DNA from: Limnobaculum eriocheiris
Lineage (GTDB): Bacteria > Pseudomonadota > Gammaproteobacteria > Enterobacterales > Enterobacteriaceae
Assembly: GCF_021010575.1 (NCBI RefSeq)
Contig: NZ_JAJNAG010000005.1
Span: 1 to 64,000, forward strand
DNA: 64,000 nt
Direction of reading: 5' to 3'
The notes under the pieces are model-generated. The model saw only the letters and a program-made list of their open reading frames with translations, was not told where the DNA came from and ran no database searches. A program made the translations under genes and the position numbers. Positions 46,803 to 56,508 of the stretch are shown piece after piece; the stretch's first letter is position 1; every line of letters begins with the position of its first letter.

Positions 46803-47032
46803 GTTAAGGGGGTTGGCGACCCCCTTAACAATCCCGCGCTTTTGCACCCGAATTCAGGTCGCCTGTGGCGACTACCCTCCGCCTTCGTTCGGGTTTACGC
46901 ACCGGCGATGATTCGGTTTATTCGCCTCATCCATGAGGCTCACCCCTACGGGGCCAGCACGTTGTGCTGTTCAAAATTGCTCCTGCAATTTTGTCAGGCG
47001 AAGCAGCGCCTCGACCAACATCCATGTTGGTC
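46803..47032. repeat. Array of eight hairpins
   Basis: The inverted repeats are: GTTAAGGGGG / CCCCCTTAAC (46803-46829), GTCGCC / GGCGAC (46858-46872), GCCTCAT / ATGAGGC (46924-46939), CCCC / GGGG (46943-46953), AGCAC / GTGCT (46956-46968), AAAATTGC / GCAATTTT (46973-46992), AGGCG / CGCCT (46996-47011) and GACCAACAT / ATGTTGGTC (47013-47032). Stems differ from one another, so this is not a simple tandem repeat. Confidence 0.8.
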
Positions 47033-47175
47033 GTGCTCCCTCACTCAGTTGTCGGCTGAATTCCAGTGCTCAACAAATAGATCAAGGGATAAGGGCGAAA
47101 AGCGATACCAAAAATTAAAATCACCCCATATTATGCCAATCGGCAACCAAACAGGGCGATTCTGTATTTATGGCT

Positions 47176-47652
<477 letters not shown>

Positions 47653-47886
47653 TTAAAAATGAAATGCTGTTTCATATTCTATGATGTCCGGAGAATAAGC
47701 AAAGTATTTTATTGTCAATAGTCGATGCTTATCACATTAGTATGATGTGTCGGATAGCTAAGAATTATTGGATTTACTTTCTTTGTTTAGCGGCTTATGG
47801 TGCATCTTTCTGTAAGCGCCTTATAATGAGCGGCGTGATTGATCTCAATATGACAAAAACGACACTTATAAACTTAAGGAGAACTC

Positions 47887-48276
47887 ATGTCCCACATTAT
47901 TAATACCGATAAAGCACCAGCGGCAATTGGTCCTTACGTACAGGGCGTAGATTTAGGCAGTATGATTATCACTTCAGGTCAACTTCCTATCGATCCTAAA
48001 ACCGGCGCATTTCCTGAAGATGTTGCCGCTCAAGCGCGTCAGTCTTTAGAAAACGTGAAAGCAATTGTTGAAGCCGCGGGTTTGAAAGTGGCTGATATTG
48101 TAAAAACCACCGTATTTGTTAAAGACTTAAATGACTTCGGCACGGTTAATGCGGCCTATGAAGCTTTCTTTACTGAAAATAATGCTCCATCATTTCCGGC
48201 GCGTTCTTGTGTGGAAGTGGCCCGTTTACCAAAAGATGCAAAAGTAGAAATTGAAGTGATTGCGGTTCGTCGCTAA
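47887..48276 (+). CDS. ridA: 2-iminobutanoate/2-iminopropanoate deaminase RidA
   Basis: RidA hydrolyses reactive enamine and imine products of PLP enzymes such as threonine dehydratase. The 129-aa protein shows the YjgF signature: APAAIGPYVQGVDLG, IITSGQLPIDPKTG, and the active-site Arg in FPARSCVEVARLPKDAKVEI. The ribosome site AAGGAGAACTC is near ideal. It is divergent from tabA, with 246 bases between them. Confidence 0.96.
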   Translation: MSHIINTDKAPAAIGPYVQGVDLGSMIITSGQLPIDPKTGAFPEDVAAQARQSLENVKAIVEAAGLKVADIVKTTVFVKDLNDFGTVNAAYEAFFTENNAPSFPARSCVEVARLPKDAKVEIEVIAVRR

Positions 48277-48297
48277 TACTGACCAATAGCGTTATTA

Positions 48298-48332
48298 CCG
48301 GTAGTATTCTTTTATTATCAGAATACTACCGG
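48298..48332. terminator. ridA terminator
   Basis: CCGGTAGTATTCT and AGAATACTACCGG form a 13-base perfect stem, loop of 9, between the convergent ridA and ygjR genes. Confidence 0.75.
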
Positions 48333-48358
48333 CTTAACTCTCTCTTTTAATATCACTT

Positions 48359-49354
48359 TTAGTGAGACAGCCCCGATGAGGTATCTGCCGGAAATTTCAC
48401 GCCGGTAAGCGCTCGTATCTCTGTCAGTATGCGAGATGTACTGCGCGAAACAGGAATACCCGCATGGTCAAGGCACCGTCGCTCAATCAGCCCGGCGAAT
48501 ACCGAAGCTTCATAGAACATCGTATTTTCATGCTGGGGCAGGGAAATATCCTGCGGCTGGCCGCCTCGTGGGGTAAAGATAATCTTCTGGCACTCGGAGA
48601 TTTTCTCTATCACCAGGGTTCCTTCCTCACCCTGAATTTCACTGGGAATATCAGAATTACTGACCTTTGAATGGAATAAAACCACATCAAAGTAGCCGTA
48701 GTTCATCCAGACCGTACCGTGACCATCCACCCCGGAATCCAGCAATCCTGCACTGGCATCCAGTCCTTTAGGTTCACCAAACAGGCTAATGGCGCTGGCC
48801 AGACAGTAATAGCCGATATCCATGATCGAACCGTTAGAAAAAGCGGGATTGAAAGTATTGGGGTTTTCGCCATCCAGATAACGCTGATAGCGGGAAGAGT
48901 ACTGACAGTAATTAATGAAGACTTTACGTACTTTACCAATTCGCAACAGCATCTGTTGTAACAGAATAAAGTTGGGCAGCCAGGCGGTTTTAAACCCTTC
49001 AAATAGCACAACCTGATGCTCACTGGCGCAGGCGATCAGACTTTCTACTTCCTGAATATGCGAAGCTAACGGTTTTTCACACATCACATGCTTACGGTGC
49101 TGTAGCATCAAGAGTGATTGTGAATAGTGAAGGGAGTTGGGGCTGGCAATATATACTGCATCAATCTCCGGACTTTCGGCTAACGCCTGAAGATCGTCAA
49201 ACAGCAGAGTTACCTGATTAGGTTCAGCGAAACGGCGTGCGTTCTCCAGCGAGCGGGAGTATACCGCAGTCAGTTTCAGCTTTCCGGTAGCCTGTGCCGC
49301 GTCAATAAAGCGTTGGGTAATCCAGTTGGTTCCAATAACAGCAAATCGAATCAT
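48359..49354 (-). CDS. ygjR: Gfo/Idh/MocA-family oxidoreductase (YgjR-like)
   Basis: The 331-aa protein begins MIRFAVIGTNWITQRFIDAA, the Rossmann NAD(P)-binding site, has the conserved motif VMCEKPLASHIQEVE (E-K-P), and FSNGSIMDIGYYCLASAISL with the catalytic Asp/His-type region. It agrees closely with E. coli YgjR over its length as I recall that sequence. The substrate is unknown; relatives act on sugars or dihydrodiols. The start at 49354 is preferred to one four codons upstream. Confidence 0.88.
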   Translation of the reverse strand: MIRFAVIGTNWITQRFIDAAQATGKLKLTAVYSRSLENARRFAEPNQVTLLFDDLQALAESPEIDAVYIASPNSLHYSQSLLMLQHRKHVMCEKPLASHIQEVESLIACASEHQVVLFEGFKTAWLPNFILLQQMLLRIGKVRKVFINYCQYSSRYQRYLDGENPNTFNPAFSNGSIMDIGYYCLASAISLFGEPKGLDASAGLLDSGVDGHGTVWMNYGYFDVVLFHSKVSNSDIPSEIQGEEGTLVIEKISECQKIIFTPRGGQPQDISLPQHENTMFYEASVFAGLIERRCLDHAGIPVSRSTSRILTEIRALTGVKFPADTSSGLSH

Positions 49355-49471
49355 AACGAGCCCCATTTAGCGGAGGGTTAATTTTATCCCGCAATCTGGC
49401 GCTGGAATTGGCTGACGGTGGGGATAAAAGCCAGACTCAGGGGAAAAAGTTCGAGTTAACGATGCGACAGG

Positions 49472-49500
49472 GATCCCTTAAGTATATTACTTAAGGGATC
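49472..49500. terminator. Hairpin after rsmC
   Basis: GATCCCTTAAGTA and TACTTAAGGGATC form a perfect 13-base stem with a 3-base loop, just after the rsmC stop codon. There is little T-run. Confidence 0.65.
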
Positions 49501-49506
49501 GATTGG

Positions 49507-50562
49507 TTATCGTTTATTTGCTGTTTTTTTATCTTTCGGTGCTGCGGAAGGTCGGGCCATGACAGATTGATAGACTTTAAAGCGCCCGGTTTGTGCTAAT
49601 ACTTCATGGCTGCCGAAGGTGGCATCCAGAAGGTCCGGGTAGGGCAGGAAGGCGTTAGCCACAATGCACAAACGACCACCTAACTGCAGATGCTTTGTTG
49701 CTCCACGGATCAGCGATTCCGCCGCGGTTAAATTAGTCTGTAATCCATCATGAAACGGCGGATTGGAGATAATAAAATCAAAACGCCCTTCGATATCAGA
49801 GAAGACATCGCTGGCAATGACTTTGGCCTGTAATCCATTAGCGCCGATTGTGGCTTTACTGGATTCCAGTGCGGCGGCATTAACATCGCTGAGTGTCAGA
49901 TTAAGGTCCGGGTTTTCATGGGCAAGCATAGCCGATAGCACACCGGCACCACAGCCTACGTCCAGCACTTTGCCTTTTACATTTTCCAGAGCGGAAAGAA
50001 GTAACTGACTGCCCACATCAAAACCATCACGGCTGAATACCCCCGGCAAGGTTTTGACTATCACATCATCGACCTGATACTCATCCCACCATTGAGATAC
50101 ATCAAACTGTGCCTGACGTTCTGAACGGAAGTGATAGAGGCTACAGCGACGAGCGCTGTCAATTTTGGCTATTGGGCCAAAATCTGCCAGCAACGTTTCT
50201 GCGCTGCGCACGCCACTACGGTTTTCACCAACGATAAACAGATCGGTACCAATAGGTAACTGACTGAGCAGGGCATTCAATTGAAACTGTGCTTCCTGCT
50301 TACTTTTAGGCCAGTAGAAAACTAGGGTATCACAGCCATCAATCAGTTCCGGCTGTGGTAATAAGCTAAACTGAGCTTTTTCTCCCAGAGTACGGGTAAG
50401 CTGACGCCAGTGGTGATACTGAGAACAGTGAACCCGAACTTCTTTTGCCTCAAACTGGCAGGGAAGATCGTCTTGCAGATCGCCGGCAAACAGTACGCGG
50501 CGTTTGGTAAACTCATCGGTATGGCGCAGCATCACTTCACTGGCCGGACAAAAAGCGGACAT
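49507..50562 (-). CDS. rsmC: 16S rRNA (guanine-1207-N2)-methyltransferase
   Basis: RsmC methylates G1207 in the 30S subunit. The 351-aa protein has a degenerate N-terminal methyltransferase-like domain (residues 1-180) and a catalytic C-terminal domain with the SAM-binding motif [17 protein letters not shown] and the catalytic NPPF motif [16 protein letters not shown]. The divergent holD gene begins 149 bases away, as in E. coli. Confidence 0.96.
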   Translation of the reverse strand: MSAFCPASEVMLRHTDEFTKRRVLFAGDLQDDLPCQFEAKEVRVHCSQYHHWRQLTRTLGEKAQFSLLPQPELIDGCDTLVFYWPKSKQEAQFQLNALLSQLPIGTDLFIVGENRSGVRSAETLLADFGPIAKIDSARRCSLYHFRSERQAQFDVSQWWDEYQVDDVIVKTLPGVFSRDGFDVGSQLLLSALENVKGKVLDVGCGAGVLSAMLAHENPDLNLTLSDVNAAALESSKATIGANGLQAKVIASDVFSDIEGRFDFIISNPPFHDGLQTNLTAAESLIRGATKHLQLGGRLCIVANAFLPYPDLLDATFGSHEVLAQTGRFKVYQSVMARPSAAPKDKKTANKR

Positions 50563-50711
50563 AGTATTCTCCTGCGAGGCAGATAAATCAGTTATGGGAA
50601 TGCCTCAAATAGTATTTGCGCCGAATTATAGAGCTTTATTGGCGGTTATTCGATGGGTTTGCTAGCATAGCGCAGCTTAATTCTGAAATTGATAGCGGGT
50701 AGTGGGTAATC

Positions 50712-51143
50712 ATGACGACATCACGGCGTGACTGGCAACTGGAACAAATGGGCATCAGGCAGTATCAACTGAGGCGTCCGGCTGCGTTACAGGGGGAAGT
50801 TGCCATGGTTTTACCTGCCAGCCTTAAAGTGATTTTGTTGGCAGAAACGCTTCCTGCGCTCTCCTCTCCATTGATGCAGGATATTTTGCGCGCCATGTTA
50901 CTTTCGGTGGAACAGGTACATTGTCTGACTCCGGAGCAGGCCATGATGGTGCCGGAAGATACCCGTTGCGTATTCTGGTTGATGGGCGTAGAGCAATGCC
51001 CGGATTTACCAGCCGCGCTGGCTGAACTACCCGTATTAAGTACACCAACGCTGCCGGAGCTGGCGGCTAATCCTGAAGCAAAACGTACCTTATGGCAGCA
51101 GATTTGTCGCGATGAATACCATTTCCTTCCTCAAGCCGGATGA
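50712..51143 (+). CDS. holD: DNA polymerase III psi subunit
   Basis: HolD (psi) connects chi (HolC) to the clamp-loader complex. The 143-aa protein begins with the conserved RRDWQLEQMGIRQYQLRRPA segment and continues through GEVAMVLPASLKVILLAE, VLPFFW-like CVFWLMGVE. Its 3' end overlaps rimI by 32 bases, so the two are coupled, as in other enterobacteria. Confidence 0.93.
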   Translation: MTTSRRDWQLEQMGIRQYQLRRPAALQGEVAMVLPASLKVILLAETLPALSSPLMQDILRAMLLSVEQVHCLTPEQAMMVPEDTRCVFWLMGVEQCPDLPAALAELPVLSTPTLPELAANPEAKRTLWQQICRDEYHFLPQAG

Positions 51144-51552
51144 TTTACCGGTAGTCTGGCAAATTGAACAGGCAAGCCATGCTTTTCCCTGGACAGAAAA
51201 AACGCTACACAGTAATCAGGGAGATCGTTACCTGAATCTAACGTTACGCGTTGATAATATTATTGCAGCTTTCGCTATCACTCAGGTGGTGTTTGATGAA
51301 GCCACATTATTCAATATTGCTGTTCATCCCGATTTTCAGCGTCGTGGTCTGGGTCGGGAACTGCTGCAATATTTAATTGATGAGTTAATTCAACGGGATG
51401 TAATGACGCTGTGGCTGGAAGTGAGGGCATCCAATCTGGCAGCCATTGAGCTGTATCGTGAGTTTGATTTTAATGAAGTGACGGTGAGAAAAGGTTATTA
51501 CCCGGCCGTTGATGGGCGGGAAGATGCCGTGATTATGGGGTTAACGTTATAG
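51112..51552 (+). CDS. rimI: Ribosomal protein S18 N-acetyltransferase
   Basis: RimI acetylates the N-terminal alanine of ribosomal protein S18. The 146-aa GNAT-fold protein has ATLFNIAVHPDFQRRGLGRE with the acetyl-CoA-binding loop (Q-R-R-G-L-G), and LWLEVRASNLAAIELYREFD with a final EDAVIMGL. It overlaps the end of holD. In E. coli yjjG and prfC follow; here yjjG is absent from this place. Confidence 0.95.
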   Translation: MNTISFLKPDDLPVVWQIEQASHAFPWTEKTLHSNQGDRYLNLTLRVDNIIAAFAITQVVFDEATLFNIAVHPDFQRRGLGRELLQYLIDELIQRDVMTLWLEVRASNLAAIELYREFDFNEVTVRKGYYPAVDGREDAVIMGLTL

Positions 51553-51575
51553 CCACCAGCAATGGATAAAAATTT

Positions 51576-51609
51576 AAAGCGCGGATTGGTTTATAACTAT
51601 CCGCGCTTT
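51576..51609 (+). terminator. holD-rimI terminator
   Basis: AAAGCGCGGAT and ATCCGCGCTTT form an 11-base stem followed by TTTTGTC: a typical rho-independent terminator; its A-run also allows use on the minus strand. Confidence 0.85.
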
Positions 51610-51626
51610 TTTGTCTGAACTATAAA

Positions 51627-51941
51627 CTATTTTACCAGCAGCGAGTTCTCTACAGAACGAACGCCAACGACGGTTTTGGCTACATCTTCAGCCGCGTTGG
51701 ACTCATCTTTAGAACGTACAAAACCACTTAACTGTACTTTACCTTTAAAGGTGGTGACGGTAATTTGGGTAGAGTGAATGGTTTTTTCACCTAAAAGCGC
51801 AGCTTTTACTTTAGTGGTAATCACTGAGTCATCAATATATCCACCGGTACCTTCAGTTTTAGCTGTAGGTGAACAACCGGCGACTGCGATGGTCATAATA
51901 ATGGCGCCCAACAGGGCTGCAAGTGACTTTGCAATCTTCAT
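51627..51941 (-). CDS. BON-domain lipoprotein (OsmY-like)
   Basis: The 104-aa protein has a lipoprotein signal (MKIAKSLAALLGAII, then VAGC with Cys about residue 23), followed by one BON domain: YIDDSVITTKVKAALLGEK, TVTTFKGKVQLSGFVRSKDE, VVGVRSVENSLLVK. BON domains bind membranes; OsmY and DolP (YraP) have two, so this is a shorter relative. The place next to prfC is that of osmY in E. coli. The start follows AGGAG. Confidence 0.85.
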   Translation of the reverse strand: MKIAKSLAALLGAIIMTIAVAGCSPTAKTEGTGGYIDDSVITTKVKAALLGEKTIHSTQITVTTFKGKVQLSGFVRSKDESNAAEDVAKTVVGVRSVENSLLVK

Positions 51942-52330
51942 CCTTTCTACTCCTTAATGGTTGATGAACATACTTTTCAAAAGCGTTTACCCGAAACGAT
52001 TATGTCAATTTAACGTCAGCTAAACTTCCATGTATTACGGAAAATGCTGTCTAAATATAATAGCAAATTTAATAACTCAATATATTGAAAGCTAATTTTT
52101 TATATCAGTGAATAATTGATAATCAACTTTGTCAGTGGTAATGATTCGATAAGTAATGGTTGGTGGCGGTGTGGTGACGCTATCGGGAGGGAAGAAGGCC
52201 CGATTTTAACGGAGCCTTGGTTTGGTTTTTTGTATCCTTCCGATAGTCATCTGTGTAAAATCCTCCTCCATTGCACCTATCAGAAAACTATTTCATGTAC
52301 ATAATGTTGTACATATCTGAGAACTAATAC
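51942..52330. promoter_or_regulatory. prfC upstream region
   Basis: The 389 bases between the BON-domain gene and the prfC fragment contain divergent promoters. No gene is supported. The stretch is AT-rich at first and then less so. Confidence 0.4.
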
Positions 52331-52423
52331 ATGAAAGATACTTCAAGAGCCGCAGAAATAGCGTGCCGGCGCACGTTTGCGATTATTTCTCACCCTGATG
52401 CCGCCCAGCCTTTCAACGCTTAA
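52331..52423 (+). pseudogene. prfC: 5' fragment of prfC (release factor 3) at the ICE junction
   Basis: The frame from the ATG at 52331 reads MKDTSRAAEIACRRTFAIIS, then HPDA, identical to release factor 3 at RRTFAIISHPDA, just before the P-loop G-K-T. It then leaves the family (AQPFNA) and stops. SXT/R391-type ICEs integrate exactly into this 5' part of prfC. The rest of prfC should lie at the other end of the element, beyond the window, where the ICE supplies a new start. Confidence 0.9.
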
Positions 52424-52861
52424 AACCACCTTTCATTGCATACCACAACCACATCTCTACGTACTGAATTTAAAGGCTTTTTGTCTTTTTCTCGTTTCTT
52501 TGCTTTTCAATGATGTTCAAGCGTAACCTCGGAAAGTGTGTACAAACTTGAGTACAAATCGCCATATTTACCGTTTTTAGCGAAATCCCATGACACAGCC
52601 CTAGCTGTAGGCCTTGTAGCGACTGGGTTTTGGCCAAAACTTACCTATATTTTTCCTGCTAAAAATCGAGAAATGATGGTAAGACGTTCGCGATTATCTC
52701 TAATTGTTTGCCGGTCGAATTGGTTAACGGTTGCTTTCCTGCTGTCCTAAAAGTTCATTTGTATGGACCTGATCTTCTGAACAAATCATGCACCTTTCTG
52801 ACCATCAACAAGTGATGAATCAGGCGATGATAGCTTTACATTGATTTTAAGGAGAATGCAG
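52424..52861. other. ICE left-end region before the excisionase-like gene
   Basis: No gene is supported in these 438 bases. They should hold integrase and excisionase arm sites and the promoter of the excisionase-like gene, whose ribosome site AAGGAG lies at 52849-52854. Confidence 0.4.
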
Positions 52862-53056
52862 ATGACAGCAGTAGCGCACCAAGTAACCCCTTTTCTCACG
52901 TCTTACGAAGTTATGGCTCGATACCACATTAGCTATACGACGCTCTGGCGAAGAATAAAAGATGGCAGCTTGCCGCAACCTCGTATCAACCGAAATACAC
53001 GAAACAAGCTTTGGCACATTGAAGACTTGAAGGAGTATGAGAACAGTGAAGGTTGA
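52862..53056 (+). CDS. xis: Excisionase-like HTH protein (SXT Xis type)
   Basis: The 64-aa protein has an AlpA/excisionase winged helix: FLTSYEVMARYHISYTTLWR, RRIKDGSLPQPRINRNTRNK, LWHIEDLKEY. It is encoded beside the integrase at the left end of the ICE, where SXT carries its xis gene. Such proteins bend DNA at att sites to favour excision. The start ATG at 52862 is chosen for the AAGGAG 7 bases upstream. The assignment to xis is inferred from place and domain. Confidence 0.75.
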   Translation: MTAVAHQVTPFLTSYEVMARYHISYTTLWRRIKDGSLPQPRINRNTRNKLWHIEDLKEYENSEG

Positions 53057-53107
53057 GCAGGGTTTAAGTGTTAAGGGCAAAGTTCCGCCCTTAACCTCTT
53101 AACAATA

Positions 53108-53320
53108 TTATTCGTTAATGTTGTCAGGCTTATCGTGATTTGGATTGTTTCGGGCGTACTCCACACCATTGCGCTTATAAATGTGCGTGTCTGGATGTTT
53201 ACCTTCCTTAACTTCACGAACCAGTGTTTTTCGACTTACTTCGCCGCGCCCTGTAATTGTGTAGCTATCATTTCCACCATTTTTACCGCCATTGCCGTTG
53301 ATACTTGAACCTTTCGCCAT
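53108..53320 (-). CDS. DUF3892 protein, 70 aa
   Basis: The small Asn/Gly-rich protein contains SYTITGRGEVSRKTLVREVK, then GKHPDTHIYKRNGVEYARNN, the pattern of DUF3892 proteins. It is conserved in SXT/R391 ICEs next to int. The function is unknown. It precedes the integrase on the same strand by location but is transcribed after it. The stop codon is convergent with the excisionase-like gene. Confidence 0.75.
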   Translation of the reverse strand: MAKGSSINGNGGKNGGNDSYTITGRGEVSRKTLVREVKEGKHPDTHIYKRNGVEYARNNPNHDKPDNINE

Positions 53321-53536
53321 TTGGAATCCTCAATAAATTGAATCTAACTGGTTGTGCATTCAAGAACAGCAATGGAACCCAGGGTTTCACTTCCTAAAGC
53401 ACTACAAAATAAATGTGGTTTCAAACTGAGAAACTCAAGAGTTCAGGCTGAAAAGCGACCAGTCAAAAAACAACATTGAGAAGGTTTTTGACATGGTCGC
53501 AATGAGAAATACCAATCTACTGGTAGCTACAAATTC

Positions 53537-54778
53537 TTACTGTCCGAAACGCCAGTTGAACGGAAAGCCTGTCGGCTCGATGATGGTCTCTAGCTGTTGA
53601 TACCAAACGTCGTAAGCATGACGCATTTCATCCAGGTACTGATATTGGTTGTAGATAGCATCCAACCCTTTTTTGCTGTGGCCAATCATCAACTCGGCAA
53701 CTTCTTGCGTCGTGATGGCCGACATTCGCGTTCGCATAGTTCTGCGAAGATCATGCATAGACCAATGTTCTATCTCGACACTAAGCGATCTGCGAGCCCA
53801 AATTTTCACATTGTTAGGAATAGTGGTATCAAAGCCATTTGTGGCAAGCTCTTCTTGTCCGTTCGCGGGAAACAAGTAGGTTGATTTGCTCATCTGCATC
53901 GCCAGTTCAATCAGCTCAATAGCTGGCTTAATCAATGGCCGCATGATCGGCGCTCCAATTTTCTCACCTTGTTTGCGGATCTCTATGGGCACTGTCCACA
54001 TTGCAGATTGCAAGTCAAAGTGATGCTTTTCAGCTTGAATGAGTTCGCCCTTGCGCCCTCCCAATAAGAGAAGCAGTTTTATGTAGATGCGATTCTTCTC
54101 AGTGATTTTTGACTCATGCAAATAGCGCCAAAGTATCCTGATCTCGTTGTCATTTAGCACCCGAGTTCGTTTGCCTTTCTTACCGCCAACCTTTTTTGCT
54201 GTGATCCCAGCGGCAGCGTTAATTTCCAAAATTTGTTCATCAATCAGCCAGTCATAAAACTTGTGCAGCACAGACACCAGACGTTCTGTGTTTGAAGGGG
54301 ATGACTCCGAAACCTCACGAAGACAGTTTCGCAAGGACAATTCATTGATGTCAGTTAATGGGTACTTGCCAAGTCGGGGCAGCAAATATATTTCACTGCT
54401 GCGTTTTTGGTAGTGCCACGTTTTCTCCTTTAGCCCTTGCTTACCGGCAGAGTCTATCCAGTCTCGAAAAATCGATTCGAAGCTTTGATTGGCAGAATAC
54501 TTGGCCCGTTCCTGCTGTAGGTAGAGCTTGGGGTTTCTGCCCTGGTCGAGTACCGCCCTTAACCTATCCAGCTCATTCCTAGCTTCAGCAAGCTTCATAA
54601 GTGGGTAAGTACCAATGTCTACCCGCTGTTGCTTGCCATCGAAACGATAACGAAACTGAAAAACAATTTTGCCCTTGGGCGATACCCGAGCACTTAGCCC
54701 ATCTCGGTCGGCTTTTACTACGGTTTCTTTTGCTTCTTTATTTAACCTGGCATCGAGCCAGCTAACTGATAACGCCAT
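53537..54778 (-). CDS. int: SXT/R391-type tyrosine integrase
   Basis: The 413-aa recombinase inserts and removes the ICE at prfC. Domains: DUF4102 arm-binding (MALSVSWLDARLNKEAKETV, RYRFDGKQQRVDIGTYPLMK), core-binding (FESIFRDWIDSAGKQGLKEK), and catalytic with LLLLGGRKGELIQAE (first Arg), HDLRRTMRTRM (His-x-x-Arg) and MIGHSKKGLDAIYNQYQY (Tyr). It is full length. It is encoded in line with srpM and srpR on the minus strand. Confidence 0.95.
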   Translation of the reverse strand: MALSVSWLDARLNKEAKETVVKADRDGLSARVSPKGKIVFQFRYRFDGKQQRVDIGTYPLMKLAEARNELDRLRAVLDQGRNPKLYLQQERAKYSANQSFESIFRDWIDSAGKQGLKEKTWHYQKRSSEIYLLPRLGKYPLTDINELSLRNCLREVSESSPSNTERLVSVLHKFYDWLIDEQILEINAAAGITAKKVGGKKGKRTRVLNDNEIRILWRYLHESKITEKNRIYIKLLLLLGGRKGELIQAEKHHFDLQSAMWTVPIEIRKQGEKIGAPIMRPLIKPAIELIELAMQMSKSTYLFPANGQEELATNGFDTTIPNNVKIWARRSLSVEIEHWSMHDLRRTMRTRMSAITTQEVAELMIGHSKKGLDAIYNQYQYLDEMRHAYDVWYQQLETIIEPTGFPFNWRFGQ

Positions 54779-54779
54779 G

Positions 54780-55055
54780 TTATAAGCCCAGCCCTAGTTT
54801 GGATTTTAATGATTGTTTACGTGATTCTGCTTTGGGTTCTGGCGCTGTACTCATGGAAGTAACGCCACCATCTGGTGCATGGTCATCAACCGGTACAGAT
54901 GTCGTGGATAGATTGGGTTGGCTCATGTGAATTAACCCAAAGGTGGCCAGCATCCGCAGACGCTCAGCGCGTTCCCGTGGTGGCGTCTTTTCCAATTCTT
55001 TGAGCAGTTCAGGGTGGCTCCCTGGGGGAATGTTGACTACAACTCTCATAATCAT
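54780..55055 (-). CDS. srpR: Partition accessory protein SrpR-like
   Basis: The 91-aa protein has a short N-terminal beta strand (RVVVNIPPGSHPELLKELEK) followed by RERAERLRMLATFGLIHM, a likely ribbon-helix-helix DNA-binding unit, and a flexible basic tail. In SXT/R391 elements SrpR works with the actin-like SrpM to stabilise the replicating circular form. The ATG overlaps the srpM stop (ATGA); an in-frame ATG 6 bases on is also possible. It ends 2 bases before int begins. Confidence 0.8.
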   Translation of the reverse strand: MIMRVVVNIPPGSHPELLKELEKTPPRERAERLRMLATFGLIHMSQPNLSTTSVPVDDHAPDGGVTSMSTAPEPKAESRKQSLKSKLGLGL

Positions 55056-56026
55056 GCCCCATAAAACCAGAAGCCTCGGACGTTCGCCAAAACAGATTGT
55101 TCCGGCACGATGATCTTGCTTCGTGAAAAAATCTCCTTGGCCGCTTCCTTATAAGCCATGGCTCCACCTCCGGCGATCAATACCAAGTCCGCATTGATGC
55201 TTTCGTCACGCATGGATTGGCGCATGGCTGTAAGAGCAACAGGCGCTACCTTTTTCATGGCAGCATTTAGATAAGGTGAAATATCGACCTTTTCTCCAAA
55301 CAGCAGCACCTGCAAGTCGCCGGTTCTCATGGCTTTTTCAAGTCGATCCATTCCGACTTTGGCACCGTGATCTTCTGAAATCAGCTTATCAATGGTTTCC
55401 AGTAGCACGGACATTGCCTGAAGACTGGTTCCTGATGAGCTGTAGCGAATTTCTCCGGCTTCAAGAGCAACCCAGTCAACAGAAAAGAAGCCGGGATCGA
55501 TGACGACGACGCGACCTTCTTCAATCAAGCCCAAATCACCACCTGTTTGAACCAGATCCATGTAGGCACCGGCAGGCTGCGGCAGCACTTTGACGTCATG
55601 AACTGTGATGCTGCGCTTAGGCGTCACTTGATGGACACCTTTTAAACGCTGCACAAGGTCAGACTTACGTTGTGGTTCATGAAATTGGGAAACCGGTAAT
55701 CCAGTGACAACCAAATCGATGGACTCAGTTTCAGCCATTAACAAGGCGGCATGAAAAAGCGCTTTATAGGTTTTTGTGGTGGGATATTCCGGGTGAAGCT
55801 CTCGTTCCCAGCCTTGAAGGCGTCCTGCAGGCACACCAGCGGCCCAACGCTCATTATCGACAGACACATACAAACAGGTTTCATCATCGCCTCCACCGAT
55901 ACGCTCCGGCATACGATCCGCAGGACCGGCACCCGCAGGCAGAATAATGGTTTTCGGTTCACTTCCTGATTGGCCAATTGCCAGCTTCAGGTTTGAGTAA
56001 CCGATATCTACGCCTAGTACAAACAT
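55052..56026 (-). CDS. srpM: Actin-like partition ATPase SrpM
   Basis: The 324-aa protein has an actin/ParM fold: phosphate-1 motif VLGVDIGYSNLKLAIG, phosphate-2 motif VVVIDPGFFSVDWVAL and adenosine motif LVLIAGGGAMAYKEA. It would form filaments that segregate the excised, replicating ICE, with SrpR as the DNA adaptor. The start at 56026 follows AGGAG at 7 bases; a start 21 bases upstream is open but lacks this spacing. The oriT-like region lies directly upstream. Confidence 0.88.
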   Translation of the reverse strand: MFVLGVDIGYSNLKLAIGQSGSEPKTIILPAGAGPADRMPERIGGGDDETCLYVSVDNERWAAGVPAGRLQGWERELHPEYPTTKTYKALFHAALLMAETESIDLVVTGLPVSQFHEPQRKSDLVQRLKGVHQVTPKRSITVHDVKVLPQPAGAYMDLVQTGGDLGLIEEGRVVVIDPGFFSVDWVALEAGEIRYSSSGTSLQAMSVLLETIDKLISEDHGAKVGMDRLEKAMRTGDLQVLLFGEKVDISPYLNAAMKKVAPVALTAMRQSMRDESINADLVLIAGGGAMAYKEAAKEIFSRSKIIVPEQSVLANVRGFWFYGA

Positions 56027-56047
56027 ACTTATCTCCTGTGCACTCAA

Positions 56048-56490
56048 AGTGCTCTAACGGTTTTCAATCAACCGCGCTTTTTACGCTTGGGCTTTTCCAA
56101 GTGCTCTGGCGGTTTACTCAAATGTCATTATCAGGATTCGGTGCACTGGCGGTGGGCAGAAAGGTGACAGATCCTTTCATCTATCTGCCTATTGCATTTT
56201 CGCAAAAGTATGAGAATAAGCTCTGTTTGGCGGCGGATGACTGAGCCAAAAAAATCGAGACGCCAAACGTCGTTTGCATTCTGGCCTGAACTCGCCAAAC
56301 GGTTTGTATCTTCATGACGATACGTCTTTTAAGGCGTTTTTAAGTGAAATCGGGCTGTATCCCTTGTCAGGTATGGGATTGCGCGAGTTGATTTATATCG
56401 AGACGCCAAACAGTGATTGTGACGGCAGTTTTACGTTTGGCGTTTCGATCCAAAAGCCAAACGGATAGTGGTTTTGGCTTTTGGGGTTAA
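56048..56490. other. Origin-of-transfer (oriT) region
   Basis: In SXT/R391 elements the 299-bp oriT lies between the actin-like gene (s003, srpM) and mobI. This gap has the same neighbours and is rich in imperfect direct and inverted repeats: GACGCCAAACGTCGTTTG at about 56260-56277, CGCCAAACGG (56290), GAGACGCCAAACAGTG (56400) and its inverse ACGTTTGGCGTTTCGATC (56433-56450). The short open frames here are not genes. The nick site cannot be located by eye. Confidence 0.75.
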
Positions 56491-56508
56491 TTGGGTGGGG
56501 AAATTGGT

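Larger units (their letters stand above)
46696..47175. other. Non-coding stretch with a chain of hairpins
   Basis: The 480 bases between argI and tabA hold no believable gene. A 17-bp tandem duplication (46729-46762) is followed by a run of eight short inverted repeats (46803-47032) and then plain sequence to the tabA stop. GC content is higher than the AT-rich intergenic DNA elsewhere in this chromosome. Confidence 0.6.

Noticed and set aside
52538-52750. 70-aa frame in the ICE left end
   Set aside because: No ribosome site and in the region expected for att arm sites.
56274-56468. 64-aa frame within the oriT region
   Set aside because: It overlaps the repeat-rich transfer origin and lacks a start signal.
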